DNA from: Lysobacter capsici
GTDB taxonomy: Bacteria > Pseudomonadota > Gammaproteobacteria > Xanthomonadales > Xanthomonadaceae
Direction: 5' to 3'
Length of the DNA stretch: 64,000 bases
Assembly (NCBI RefSeq): GCF_018732085.1
Contig: NZ_CP076103.1
Location: 5,084,001-5,148,000 of the forward strand
The position numbers and the translations under genes are program-made. Shown here one piece after another: positions 25,727-35,007 of this stretch; positions within the stretch are counted from its first letter, which is position 1, and every line of letters begins with the position of its first letter. The notes beneath the pieces are model-generated. The model had not been told where the DNA came from. It saw only the letters and a list, made by a program, of their open reading frames with translations, and did no database searches.

Positions 25727-26845
25727 GTGCCCCGACCTCTGCCCGCCGCTGCCGGTCCGACCTCGCAACGCCCGCGCTTCGCAATGTTCGCGCTGTTCGC
25801 CGCGCTGGTTGCCGGCTGCGCGAGCCAGCCCAGCCAGCAAGGGCGCCAGCCCGCCGACGTGCGCGCGGAACTCGTGCGCAAGATGCCGGCCGCGACCGCC
25901 GACCGCGAAGGCTGGGCGACCGACATCCAGGCCGCGCTCGCCGCGCAGCGGATCGACCCGTCGAGCGAAAACCTGTGCGCGGTACTGGCGGTGATCGAGC
26001 AGGAGTCCGGCTACCGCGCCGATCCCGCCGTGGACGGGCTGGCGCGGATCGCGCGCGAGGAGATCGACCGGCGCGCGGCGGCGAAGCACGTGCCCAGGTT
26101 CATGGTGACCGCCGCGCTGCAGATCAAATCCCCCGATGGACGCAGTTACGCCCAGCGTCTGGAATCGGTGCGCAGCGAACGCGAACTGAGCGAACTCTAC
26201 GAGGACATCATCGGCCGCGTGCCGCTGGGCAGCCGCCTGTTCGCGGGCATGAACCCGGTGCAGACCGGCGGTGCGATGCAGGTGAGCATCGACTTCGCCA
26301 AGGCGAACGCGCGCGACTATCCGTATCGCGTGACCGGTTCGATCCGCGAGGAAGTGTTCACCCGCCGCGGCGGCCTGTATTTCGGCATCGCCCACCTGCT
26401 CGGCTACGCCACGCCCTACACCCGCAAGCTGCACCGTTTCGCCGACTACAACGCCGGCTGGTACGCCAGCCGCAACGCGGCCTTCCAGAACGCCGTGAGC
26501 AAGGCGTCCGGGATCGCTTTGGCGCTCGACGGCGACCTGCTGACGCCCGGCGCTTCGATGAAAACGCCGGGCCAGACCGAGCTCGCGGTGCGCGCGCTGG
26601 GCGCGCGGCTGGACTTGGACGACGCGGCGATCCGGCGCGCACTCGCCCACGGCGACCAGCTCGACTTCGGCGACACCGATCTGTACACGCGCGTGTTCGC
26701 GCTGGCCGAAACGCGCGGGCCGCTGCCGCGCGCGCTGGTGCCCGGCATCGCCCTGGAAAGCCCCAAGATCACCCGCAAGCTGACCACCGCCTGGTTCGCC
26801 GATCGCGTCAACCAGCGCTACCAACGCTGCATGCTCAAGCCCTGA
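25727..26845 (+). CDS. DUF1615 family lipoprotein
   Basis: The 372-residue product has a lipobox (ALVAGCAS, Cys near residue 31). It matches DUF1615: WATDIQAALAAQRIDPSSENLC, then VIEQESGYRADPAVDGL, NPVQTGGAMQVSIDFA, and RRGGLYFGIAHLLGY. The IEQESGY block resembles the catalytic Glu region of lysozyme-like transglycosylases, so a peptidoglycan role is possible but unproven. The start is a GTG. It is followed by a DUF1428 gene about 210 bases later with its own ribosome site. Confidence 0.85.
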   Translation: MPRPLPAAAGPTSQRPRFAMFALFAALVAGCASQPSQQGRQPADVRAELVRKMPAATADREGWATDIQAALAAQRIDPSSENLCAVLAVIEQESGYRADPAVDGLARIAREEIDRRAAAKHVPRFMVTAALQIKSPDGRSYAQRLESVRSERELSELYEDIIGRVPLGSRLFAGMNPVQTGGAMQVSIDFAKANARDYPYRVTGSIREEVFTRRGGLYFGIAHLLGYATPYTRKLHRFADYNAGWYASRNAAFQNAVSKASGIALALDGDLLTPGASMKTPGQTELAVRALGARLDLDDAAIRRALAHGDQLDFGDTDLYTRVFALAETRGPLPRALVPGIALESPKITRKLTTAWFADRVNQRYQRCMLKP

Positions 26846-27057
26846 CGGGAGTTCGCGGTGCGAGCGGCCGGGGCATCGGGCCGGTGCAGCGGCCGGGATC
26901 GAGCGACGCTGCGGCGTTCCTGAACGGACGAAAATAATTCCGGCTGCGATGTCGATCCTCGCGCCGCCGGTTCGTCGTTCCAGTGAGGCAGGCAGTTCAC
27001 CGGCGCCGTCGCGCGCCGCTGCCCGATTCGTTCCCCTGTTCGCACAAGGAGATTCGC

Positions 27058-27423
27058 ATGTCCTACATCGACGGTTTCGTCATCGCCGTACCCGCGGCCA
27101 ACAAGCAGAAATTCATCGACCATGCCCGCCAGTTCGATCCGATCTTCATCGAACTCGGCGCGCTGCGCGTCATCGAAGCCTGGGGCGACGACGTGCCGGA
27201 CGGCAAGCTGACCGACTTCCGCAAGGCCGTGCAGGCCACCAGCGACGAAGTGGTGGTGTTCTCCTGGATCGAATGGCCCGACAAGGCCACCCGCGACGCC
27301 GGCATGAAGAAAATGATGGAAGACCCCCGCATGGACCCGTCCAACCCCGACACCCCGCCGATGCCGTTCGACGGCAAGCGGATGATCTTCGGCGGCTTCG
27401 AGCCGGTGGTCGAAATCAAGTAA
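27058..27423 (+). CDS. DUF1428 family protein
   Basis: The 121-residue product begins MSYIDGFVIAVPAANKQKF and has the family blocks VIEAWGDDVPDGKLTDF, VVVFSWIEWPDKATRDAGM, and FDGKRMIFGGFEP at the end. DUF1428 proteins adopt a dimeric ferredoxin-like fold and have no established activity. A clear AAGGAG precedes the ATG. Length and all landmarks agree with the family. Confidence 0.92.
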   Translation: MSYIDGFVIAVPAANKQKFIDHARQFDPIFIELGALRVIEAWGDDVPDGKLTDFRKAVQATSDEVVVFSWIEWPDKATRDAGMKKMMEDPRMDPSNPDTPPMPFDGKRMIFGGFEPVVEIK

Positions 27424-28012
27424 CGGCATCGCCCCGCGGACGTTAGCCCCGCGCTCCAGCGTGGCGAGCACCCCAACCCGGCCGATACATAGCCCTACAT
27501 CAATACCCCACCTCGATCAGCGCTGCAGCCGAATCCAGATCGCTATCTCAATCCAAGCCCACGTTGCCAAGTTCATCCCCCAGCGCTGCGAAGCCTGTAA
27601 CTCGCGTTAGCAAAAGCACGCCCGAAGGGCGGCGCACATGGTTGTGCGCCGTGCGCCACCGGGACAGGATGTCCCGTGTGGCGCATGCCCGCGGAAGCAC
27701 CGCACGCGCGGGCACTTGATTCACAAAAAAAAGCATTTTTCTTTGGTTACCTTTCTTTTGTTGCTTTAGACAAAAGAAAGTAACCCGCCCGCTTGCGGGC
27801 GGAAGCTATTGATCTTGCCTCTAACCTCAAAGGCTCTAGAGTTTCTAAGCCTAGAAGACGGAGGCAGGATCAACAGGCTCACTCATGAGAACGGCCAAGA
27901 TGGTCAGCGGCCTGTTCAAGCACGGTCCGAGGGACTCAAATCTCCGGAAAAACGAGCGCGCACCGGATCCGGGCGAATCGCAGCCACCGTTCCGATTCCC
28001 CATCCTCAGCCC
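27424..28012. other. Intergenic region carrying a composite structured repeat
   Basis: No gene is supported. About half is the repeat listed at 27580-27840; the rest is spacer of lower GC near the convergent aldo/keto reductase gene. Confidence 0.5.
27580..27840 (+). repeat. Composite structured repeat, copy A
   Basis: The element contains, in order: CAGCGCTGCGAAG, a GCGTTAGCAAAAGCACGCC segment, a nested hairpin GTGCGCCACCGGGACA/TGTCCCGTGTGGCGCA, a CCCGCG/CGCGGG hairpin, the AT-rich TTTTCTTTGGTTAC segment, and a hairpin of CTTTCTTTTG and CAAAAGAAAG, then GCCCGCTTGCGGGC. A full copy in opposite orientation is at 62395-62640 and a partial one at 40205-40365. Several stable stems suggest a structured transcript or mobile palindromic unit. 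Confidence 0.85.
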
Positions 28013-28927
28013 TCAAGCCACCTCCCGCCCCGCCCCCACCTGCCAAACCTCATACCACTCCTCCGCCCCAAGCCGTATCGACAACGCCGCCACCGCCTCG
28101 CGCAACCCCTGCACACGCCCACTGCCGGTGACAGGCCACGGCCGCGACGGATGCCGCAACAGCCACGCATAAGCCATCGTCGCCACCGACGCCCCGCCAT
28201 GGCGCTGGCCGATCGCGGCCAGGCATTCGCGCACACGCGAAGCATGCGCGTCATCGGCCGCGAACAACCGCCCGCCGCCGAGCGGCGACCAGATCATCGG
28301 CCGCATGCCCAGCAACTGGCATTGATCGAGGGTGCCATCGTCGAGCGGCGGCAGGTGCAGCGGCGACAGTTCGATCTGATGCGTGGCCAACCGATGCCGC
28401 GCGTTCAACAACTGCAGCTGCGACGGCGTGTGATTCGATACGCCCACATGCAGCACCTTGCCGGCCGCCTTGAGTTGCTCGAAGGTCAGCGCCAAGGCAT
28501 CGGCGTCCATCAACAGATCGGGACGATGGATCAACAACAGATCGAGCCGGTCGGTGCGCAGCGCGCGCAACGAGTTCTCAACCGAGGTCCGCACGTGCTC
28601 GGCGGAAGTGTGGTACGACTTGATCCGATGCGCGGGCCGCTGCGCCGAGGTCAGCTTGATCCCGCATTTGCTGACGATGCGGATGCGATCGCGCAAGCCC
28701 GGCTGCGCCGCGAGGGCTTCGCCGAACAACGACTCGACCCGGTAATCGCCGTAGATATCGGCATGGTCGAAACTGTCGATGCCCAGCGCCAGCGCCTCGT
28801 TGATCCATTGCAGGCGCTGGCCGACATCGAACCCCCACTCGGCCATGCGCCAGGCGCCGGCGACGATGGGAGACAGTTGCAACGAAGACGGGTCGGCGGA
28901 CGCGGAGATGACGGACATGGCGGGCAC
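28013..28927 (-). CDS. Aldo/keto reductase
   Basis: The 304-residue product fits the YdhF/AKR family. Visible are ALGIDSFDHADIYGDYRVE with the catalytic Asp and Tyr, the Lys in IVSKCGIK, the His in LLLIHRPD, and cofactor-binding blocks SNHTPSQL and WSPLGGGRLF. It would reduce aldehydes or ketones with NADPH. The Met three codons downstream (28918) is an equally good start. It is a single gene. Confidence 0.9.
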   Translation of the reverse strand: MPAMSVISASADPSSLQLSPIVAGAWRMAEWGFDVGQRLQWINEALALGIDSFDHADIYGDYRVESLFGEALAAQPGLRDRIRIVSKCGIKLTSAQRPAHRIKSYHTSAEHVRTSVENSLRALRTDRLDLLLIHRPDLLMDADALALTFEQLKAAGKVLHVGVSNHTPSQLQLLNARHRLATHQIELSPLHLPPLDDGTLDQCQLLGMRPMIWSPLGGGRLFAADDAHASRVRECLAAIGQRHGGASVATMAYAWLLRHPSRPWPVTGSGRVQGLREAVAALSIRLGAEEWYEVWQVGAGREVA

Positions 28928-29060
28928 GGGCAGTGGGGAACGCTCAGTCTAGCCGCGAGCGCTGCGTGCGCCAGCCTCCAGGCGATCCGATCAGCGCTCG
29001 CGGCCGAACTACATCCGCGTGGGCCGCGGCGCCGGCACGATGCGCGCGGGGCTTCCTCGC

Positions 29061-29615
29061 TCAGGCCGCTTCGTGGTCGACCAGTTCCACCGCGCGCGCA
29101 TACACCGAGTCGAACAGCGCCTCCAACCCTGGGTGAACCCCGCGCACGCCGTCGATCACCCGCGCCGACCAGTCGAAGTAGTCCTGCTTGCGCTGGCGCG
29201 ACCAACCCCGCGGCGGCGCGGCGAGCAGATCGCGCAGATTGCAGATCTTGTCGGCGAGCTTGACCAACTGCGCTTCGCGCGAAGCATGCGCGGCGTGTTC
29301 GATCTGCAGACGCTTGCGTTCGGCCTTGGGCAAGGTCTTGTCGTCGCTGACCTCCAGCACGACCGCGGCGATGCGGGCGCCGAACATCGCTTCGAGTTCG
29401 TCCGCGCGGGTGTCGGTGTCTTCGATCGTGTCGTGCAGCAAGGCCGCGCACAGCGCGACGGTATCGTCGACGCCGCCTTCGTTGGCCAGCACGTCGGCCA
29501 GGGCGATGGGGTGGTTGATGTAGGGCGAGGCGGCCTGGTCGAGGCGGCGCTGGTGGCGGTGACGCTCGGCGGCGAAGGCCGCGGCGCGGATCAGCAGGCG
29601 GTGATCGGTGCTCAT
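29061..29615 (-). CDS. HD-domain protein, MESH1/SpoT-hydrolase-like
   Basis: The 184-residue product is a stand-alone HD hydrolase. Landmarks are YINHPIALADVL, the metal-binding HD in LLHDTIEDTDT, EVSDDKTLPKAERK, and LVKLADKICNLRDL. This order matches the hydrolase domain of RelA/SpoT proteins and the MESH1 family, which remove the 3'-pyrophosphate of (p)ppGpp. No synthetase domain is present, so it may be a small alarmone hydrolase. The ATG at 29615 is preceded by GGAGAACG. Confidence 0.9.
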   Translation of the reverse strand: MSTDHRLLIRAAAFAAERHRHQRRLDQAASPYINHPIALADVLANEGGVDDTVALCAALLHDTIEDTDTRADELEAMFGARIAAVVLEVSDDKTLPKAERKRLQIEHAAHASREAQLVKLADKICNLRDLLAAPPRGWSRQRKQDYFDWSARVIDGVRGVHPGLEALFDSVYARAVELVDHEAA

Positions 29616-29954
29616 GTCGTTCTCCTGGTCGTGCAGGGGCCCGCGCCCAGCCGTCGACGCCACGCGGCTCGGGCCGCGCGGCGACAATCGGAAAGGGGAG
29701 CGTGGCGGGACCGATCGCAGAATGCGGGTCCGGTGCGGCCACGGACATAGTGTAGCGCGCCCGCGGACGCCGAGAGCGGCCGACTCACGCTCGCCGGCGC
29801 CCATGGCCTGCCGATGCGCGGATCCGAAGCCGACATCGCCTCATCGTCCAACGCCACTTTGACATTTCCGCCGCGAACTCGAGCTCAGTCCGCGCGACGG
29901 CCGCGAACGTTGCGCCCGCGGCGCCGCCCGGGCGAGGCACCCGCCTGGCGCGAC
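29616..29954. other. Intergenic region, no gene seen
   Basis: The stretch lies upstream of the HD-domain gene and past the end of the HAD gene on the same strand. It contains no supported gene and no obvious repeat. Confidence 0.4.
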
Positions 29955-30566
29955 CTATCCCTCCAGCGCGCCGGTTTCGTCCAGCCATTGCCGCATCGAC
30001 GCGACATCGCGGTAATGATGCGCATTGACCCCGAGCGCCGCCGCCGCGGCCACGTTGTACGCGTCGTCGTCGACGAACAGCAGGCGCTGCGGCGCCGCGT
30101 CGGCACGATCGAACGCGACCTGGAACAGCGCCGCGCTCGGCTTGGCCGCGCCGACCTGGCTGGAATTGACGATCGCATCGAAATGCCGCGACAGACCCAG
30201 CACCTCCAGGTCGCGCGGCAAGCGCGATGTCGCGTTGCTGACCAGGATACGGCGCAAGCCCGGCCGGCAGGCCTCGAGCAAGGCCAGCACGGCCGCATCG
30301 ACTTCGCCGCACGACAGCGACCACTGCCGCACCGCGCCGTCCACCGAGGCGTGAGGATGCGATGCGCGCAGACGCGCCGCGACCTGTTCGCGCCATTGCG
30401 CGTCGCTGATGCGCCCGGTCACCGCCTGCGCCAACAGCTCCGGCGCGAACGCGGTCGCGCGCAGGCTGCCGCGCGGCAGGTCGTGCGCGGCCTCGATCGC
30501 CGCGTCGCGTTCGGGCCAGCGGCGCAGCACGCCATCGAGATCGATCAGCAACGCGTGATAGTTCAT
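29955..30566 (-). CDS. HAD-superfamily hydrolase, subfamily IA-like
   Basis: The 203-residue product starts NYHALLIDLDGVLRRWPE, a HAD motif I with the second Asp at DLDG. It continues with motif II LVSNATSRLP, and SSQVGAAKPSAALFQ with the Lys, then FVDDDAYNVAAA for motif IV. The cap is helical. The substrate is probably a small phosphorylated metabolite. The gene lies downstream of a GNAT acetyltransferase on the same strand, about 100 bases apart. Confidence 0.9.
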   Translation of the reverse strand: MNYHALLIDLDGVLRRWPERDAAIEAAHDLPRGSLRATAFAPELLAQAVTGRISDAQWREQVAARLRASHPHASVDGAVRQWSLSCGEVDAAVLALLEACRPGLRRILVSNATSRLPRDLEVLGLSRHFDAIVNSSQVGAAKPSAALFQVAFDRADAAPQRLLFVDDDAYNVAAAAALGVNAHHYRDVASMRQWLDETGALEG

Positions 30567-30667
30567 GGCATCGCCCGCGGTTCGGTGATTGGATCGATTA
30601 TCGGCCCAGATGCCGGCCAGGTCGCGCGACCTGCGTGCGCTATCGTGAATACGCCGAACGCGACGCC

Positions 30668-31243
30668 TCAGCCGGCCGCATCGCGGCTGCGTTCGAAGCG
30701 CAGGCCCTCGGCCGCTCGCGCGGTCCCGCTGCGCACGAAGCCCAACTTGCTCAGCACCCGCACCGAGGCCGGGTTGGCCCATTCGGTCTCGGCGATCACC
30801 CGCTCCACCCGCGGCTGCGCGAGCGCCCACTCGACCAGCGCGCCGGCCATTTCCGACGCGTAGCCGCGGCCTTCGAACTGCGGCAATACCGCGTAACCGA
30901 CCGCGACCTCGCCGTCGAGCGGCGGGCCGACGAAACCGCCGCTGGCGACCAGCACCGATGCCGCGCCGTCCTCTTGCCGCGCCAGCGCATACCAACTGAA
31001 CCAGCCGCCGCAGCTCGGCGCGGCCTGCAGCCACAGCGCGAACAGCGGCAGCGCGTCGGCCACGGTCTGTGGCGGCCATGCTTCGGGAACATGCGCATTG
31101 AGCAAGGCCGCGAACTCGGCGCGGTCTTCGAGCTCGGCGCGGGCCAGCGCGAGCGTGGCCGGCACCAGCAGCAGACGTTCGGTCGCGATCGGCTCGGCGC
31201 CGGGCGGGGCGATCGGAAATACAGCATCGCGGGTGAAGCTCAT
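30668..31243 (-). CDS. GNAT-family acetyltransferase (RimJ/RimL-like)
   Basis: The 191-residue product has PIATERLLLVPATLA at the start, typical of the RimJ/RimL group, then VAVGYAVLPQFEGRGYASEM with the acetyl-CoA-binding Q-x-x-G-x-G/A, and ETEWANPASVRVLSKLGFV. Such enzymes acetylate protein N-termini, antibiotics or small amines. The start at 31243 is chosen because upstream residues are Arg/Cys-rich and uncharacteristic. Confidence 0.9.
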   Translation of the reverse strand: MSFTRDAVFPIAPPGAEPIATERLLLVPATLALARAELEDRAEFAALLNAHVPEAWPPQTVADALPLFALWLQAAPSCGGWFSWYALARQEDGAASVLVASGGFVGPPLDGEVAVGYAVLPQFEGRGYASEMAGALVEWALAQPRVERVIAETEWANPASVRVLSKLGFVRSGTARAAEGLRFERSRDAAG

Positions 31244-31566
31244 GCCTGCGACCGCCTGAGGAAACGAAAACCCGGGATTGCACCTTACCCGCATCGCTGC
31301 GCGCGGGCGACCGCAGCCACGCGCGGCGGCGCGCGATGCGCACCGTCGTGCACCGACAAACGCGACGCGCATCACTCATCGGGCATCGCGCTGTCCTGCG
31401 CCGCGCGGGTTCTACGTGGGCTTCGCTGATGGCGCCGGCATCCATGCGCGATGTCCGCAGCTGATGTCCCGCGCCCACCCGCTCCCGCGATTCCGCCAGG
31501 ACGGCACCGCGCGACCAGTCATCTCGCTGCGACCGCTCCCCACGTTCGCCCCCTCCCGGAGTGTTC
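31244..31566. other. Intergenic region, no gene seen
   Basis: It lies between the divergent acetyltransferase and a small open frame. No repeat or operator was recognised. Confidence 0.4.
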
Positions 31567-31776
31567 ATGAGCATGTTCACCACCCGCGCCGGCGTCGACC
31601 TGTACGACAAAGGCTGGGGCAGCGGCCCGGACCGCCCGCGACTGGCGCAGTTGATCGGCGGCGTGTTCGTGGCGTACCTGGGGTTGATGGTGTGGCAAGG
31701 GTTGCGGATACGGCGCGAGCGCCGCCGTTCACCCGGCACGCGCCTGGCCGAACGCGCGCAACACGGAGGCGGTTGA
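31567..31776 (+). CDS. Small membrane protein with an alpha/beta-hydrolase-like N-terminus
   Basis: The 69-residue product begins MSMFTTRAGVDLYDKGWGSG, strikingly like the first 20 residues of chloroperoxidase-type alpha/beta hydrolases (FTT-DG--IYYKDWGSG). It then turns into a single predicted membrane helix (LIGGVFVAYLGLMVW) and a basic tail. It could be a remnant of a hydrolase gene fused by deletion to other sequence, or an unrelated small membrane protein. A GTG two codons upstream is another start. No strong ribosome site is seen. Confidence 0.4.
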   Translation: MSMFTTRAGVDLYDKGWGSGPDRPRLAQLIGGVFVAYLGLMVWQGLRIRRERRRSPGTRLAERAQHGGG

Positions 31777-31833
31777 TCGACAGGCACCCGGCAGGCGCTA
31801 AGCTTCGTCCCGACGTATACAGACAGGTCACGC

Positions 31834-32289
31834 ATGGCGACCGACAAGCGACGCATTGCTTTCACGGATGAAGATGGACACCACTTGGGCGCGTACTACC
31901 TTCCGGCCGACTCGATCGATTGCGAAGACGGCGACTTCAGTGGCCTGATCGCGATGGGCACTACCGTACTGCGCGGCCGCAGCTTCGCGCGTTCGAGTCT
32001 GTACTGGGCGATCCTTAGCGACAGCGATCTGTCCGGCTGCAATTTCGAAAATGCCGATCTACGCGGCGCCAACTTGAAATGTTCGGCTCTGGTCGACTGC
32101 AATCTGCGCGATGCGAATCTGGGCCTGGATGCACTCGGCGGCGCAACCAAATTGCAGGGTAGCGATTTGAGCGGTGCGCAATTGCATCGATGCCGACTTC
32201 AGGGCGCGAAGTACGACCAACACACTCGCTTTCCGCCCGGTTTCGACCCTCATGCCGCGGGGATGGTCGAAACCGACCCAGGCCGCTGA
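31834..32289 (+). CDS. Pentapeptide-repeat protein
   Basis: The 151-residue product contains a run of A(D/N)L-x-x repeats: FSGLIAMG, LRGRSFARSSLYWA, LSGCNFENADLRGANLKCSA, and LSGAQLHRCRLQGAKY. They form a short right-handed quadrilateral helix. Some such proteins mimic DNA and protect gyrase, including in producers of gyrase poisons; others have unknown scaffolding roles. Here only about ten repeats are present. It stands alone, and no linked toxin is visible. Confidence 0.88.
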   Translation: MATDKRRIAFTDEDGHHLGAYYLPADSIDCEDGDFSGLIAMGTTVLRGRSFARSSLYWAILSDSDLSGCNFENADLRGANLKCSALVDCNLRDANLGLDALGGATKLQGSDLSGAQLHRCRLQGAKYDQHTRFPPGFDPHAAGMVETDPGR

Positions 32290-32395
32290 TAACCGTCATT
32301 GATTCGACTTGGGTATACGAGCGTTTCGCCCGCTTCGTAGTCGATAAAACCACGCTACCATCCCGGCTCAGCATGGAATCGAGCGCAAGCCCGTC

Positions 32396-33328
32396 ATGAA
32401 GACCCTGCAACTGTGGCCGATCCTCACTCTCGAACCGGGCGAGGGCAAGCTGGTCGCCTTCGATATCGGCCCCGACCGCGCGGTGTATCTGCTGCATGCG
32501 CTCAAGCCGCTGGATTATCGGCGCGAGGACAAGGGCGCGAGTTTCGCCAAGGTCCGCCCCGCCACGCCGCAGCACTACCGCGCGCAGGCCTGGCTCGATG
32601 GCGCGCAGCTGCTGGACCTGTCCATCGACAACGAACCGTACAACGTCCACGCCCTGCAACCGCTGGGTGAGGACTTGCTGCTGGTGTGCGCGCGTTCCAC
32701 CCGGCACGGCGGCGACAGCGATCTCAATGGCCGCGTCTACTCGCGCAGCGGCCGATTGCTGCGCGAAATCGCGCTGGGCGATGCCATCGAGCACGTGCAG
32801 ACGACCGCGCGTGGCGAAATCTGGACCGCCTATTTCGACGAAGGCATCTCCACCGACCATCCCTTGTCCTGGCCCGGCCTGGTCGCCTTCGACCGCCAAG
32901 GCACGCCGGTGTATCGCTACCAGCCTCAAGCGCCGCTGGATGTCATCGCCGATTGCTATGCCCTCAATCTCGCCAGCCACAACGAAGCGTGGACCTGCTA
33001 CTACACCGACTTCCCGCTGGTGCAATTGCGCGACCATCGCATCGTTCGCCACTGGAACGTACCGGTGTACGGCGCGCATGCGTTCGCCGTGTATCGCAGC
33101 CATGCGCTCTTCGCCGGCGGCTACGATGCGCGCCACACCTACACCCTGCTGCGTCTGGACGACGGCCCTGGCGCGTCGGTCGTGGCGATGTTCGATCTGG
33201 TCGACGAGCACGGCGAACCGCTGCAGGCCGAACTCGTCCGCGGGCGCGGCGACACCGTGTACCTGCACCGCGACGATCGCGTCTACGCCTGCGATATCCA
33301 CCAGGCATTGAGCGCGTTCGCCAACTGA
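32396..33328 (+). CDS. Hypothetical beta-propeller-like protein
   Basis: The 310-residue product has no signal peptide and no recognised motif. Regular beta segments such as LLLVCARST, GEIWTAYFDEG, LVAFDRQGTPVYRY and VYACDIHQALSAF, spaced about 40-50 residues apart, suggest a propeller of the WD40/NHL kind. GC3 is high throughout, so it is a real gene. It is followed, end to end, by the convergent amidohydrolase gene. Confidence 0.75.
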   Translation: MKTLQLWPILTLEPGEGKLVAFDIGPDRAVYLLHALKPLDYRREDKGASFAKVRPATPQHYRAQAWLDGAQLLDLSIDNEPYNVHALQPLGEDLLLVCARSTRHGGDSDLNGRVYSRSGRLLREIALGDAIEHVQTTARGEIWTAYFDEGISTDHPLSWPGLVAFDRQGTPVYRYQPQAPLDVIADCYALNLASHNEAWTCYYTDFPLVQLRDHRIVRHWNVPVYGAHAFAVYRSHALFAGGYDARHTYTLLRLDDGPGASVVAMFDLVDEHGEPLQAELVRGRGDTVYLHRDDRVYACDIHQALSAFAN

Positions 33329-33335
33329 CCCGCGT

Positions 33336-34856
33336 TTAATGCGCCGGGTGCGGCGCGCCCTTGATCCGCTCGATCCGCTCGCTCAGGCCGCGCTCGAACG
33401 CCAGCCCCTCGCCCAGACGGCGATCGATTTCGGCCATCGGCAACCACCGCCCCTGTGCGAACACCCCGGAGACTTTCGAAACGTTCTGGATATCGGCCAG
33501 CGGATCGGCGTCGAGCAAGACCAGGTTCGCGCGCTCGCCTTCGCGCACCGCGCCGCTGCCGGCGTCAGGGTCGAACAAGCGATGCGCGTTGATTGAAGCC
33601 GCGCGCAGCACGTCGAGCGGGCTCAATCCGATCTCGCGCAGTTCGATCATTTCCTGCTGCACCGACACGCCAAACGCGAGCCCGGGCAAGGCCGCGTCGG
33701 TGCCGACGGTCAACGGCACGCCGCGCTTGTACAACTCGCGCGTCAACACGCGGGCGAAGTCGTAGCCGGCCGAGAACCTGTCGGCGCCTTCCTGATCGCG
33801 GAACGCCTGGCTCAGGTAGCGATTGGCCGGCGGCATCCAGTCCTGGCGGGTCACCGGGTCCACCAGCCTGAGCCAATCGCCCGGCACCGGCGGCACCGTG
33901 CGCTGCACGTACATCTCGACGATGGTCTTCAGCGTGACCAGGGTCGGCGTCACCGACATGCCGCTGTCGGTGACGGCCTGGGCCAGCGCCTCGATGTCCT
34001 TGGGCGACAGATCGCTGCCGATACGGGCGAACCGCGCCAGTTCCTCGCTGTGGGCGATATTGGTCATGGGATGGGCGAACGCGAACACACGATCGGCGCA
34101 GCTCGCGCATCCCAGCTCGGGCAGATGGCCGGTGGTGATGAAGCCCTGGCGCCGCGATTCCTCGATCACCGCCCGATAGGTCTCGCGATTGAGGAATTGA
34201 TACGGCTTGATGAAGTCGTAGCCGCGCTCGCGCGCGCGGCGCACCGCGGCGATGCCGTCGGCGGCGGTATACGGCGCTTCGGGTCTGGACGCCGGCACCG
34301 CCGATTCGGGCTTGATCGCGACCGCCGCGCGCGGCCCGTTGATGCGCTTGCCGACATACAGCCGCGGGCCGTCGATGCGGCCTTCGTCGATCTGCCCGCG
34401 CAGCCACAGCAGATCCTCGTCGCTGCCCGCGCTGCCGCCGAGGTTGGCCGCGCCGGTGACGCCGGCCTTGAGGAACGACAGCATCACCTGCCGGTCGTAG
34501 GCATGATCGCGGCCCAGGTCGAGCGCGGCGATCGCCGGGTCCTTGCTGTCGCCGATCGCGCCTTCGGTGGCGATGTGGACGTGTGCGTCGACGAAACCGG
34601 GAACCAGGAACTTGCCGCGCCCGTCGACGACCCGCGCGCCTTCGACCCGCGTGCGCGCGCCCGGCGCCGATATCCGCGCGATCTTGCCGTCGCGGATCAG
34701 CACCGTGCGATCGCGCAGCACTTCGTCGGTATCGAGCGGGATCACGGTGACGTCGGTGATCACGAAGCTGCCTGCCGGCACCGCCGCCGGGGCCGCCACC
34801 GCGGTGGCCGACAGCGACGCGAGCCCGAGGCCCAGCACCAGCGCATGAACGATCAT
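33336..34856 (-). CDS. Exported amidohydrolase family protein
   Basis: The 506-residue product has a signal peptide of about 22 residues. The amidohydrolase fold shows the first metal pair in FVDAHVHIATEG, further ligand segments FITTGHLPELG and FAHPMTNIAHSEE, and the Asp in TVGTDAALPGLAFG. The start and end form the small beta-sandwich (VLIRDGKIARI, and ANLVLLDADPLADI). This layout is that of imidazolonepropionase-like or prolidase-like periplasmic hydrolases. The substrate is unknown. Confidence 0.9.
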   Translation of the reverse strand: MIVHALVLGLGLASLSATAVAAPAAVPAGSFVITDVTVIPLDTDEVLRDRTVLIRDGKIARISAPGARTRVEGARVVDGRGKFLVPGFVDAHVHIATEGAIGDSKDPAIAALDLGRDHAYDRQVMLSFLKAGVTGAANLGGSAGSDEDLLWLRGQIDEGRIDGPRLYVGKRINGPRAAVAIKPESAVPASRPEAPYTAADGIAAVRRARERGYDFIKPYQFLNRETYRAVIEESRRQGFITTGHLPELGCASCADRVFAFAHPMTNIAHSEELARFARIGSDLSPKDIEALAQAVTDSGMSVTPTLVTLKTIVEMYVQRTVPPVPGDWLRLVDPVTRQDWMPPANRYLSQAFRDQEGADRFSAGYDFARVLTRELYKRGVPLTVGTDAALPGLAFGVSVQQEMIELREIGLSPLDVLRAASINAHRLFDPDAGSGAVREGERANLVLLDADPLADIQNVSKVSGVFAQGRWLPMAEIDRRLGEGLAFERGLSERIERIKGAPHPAH

Positions 34857-35007
34857 TCCACTGTTCTCCGGTTGTTTGCAGGCCGATGATAACCACGCGA
34901 TCGCGATCGGCAGGCTTCACGGCTCAAACCCGCGCCCGCCGCAACCCGCCCTCAACAGATGCCGCCGATGGCGTCATGGTTGAAATCCGCAATCGCTCGA
35001 CCGGCTC

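Noticed and set aside
32015..33301. Minus-strand open frame of 428 codons
   Set aside because: It runs opposite the hypothetical propeller gene and pentapeptide gene and has shadow composition (His/Gln/Arg).
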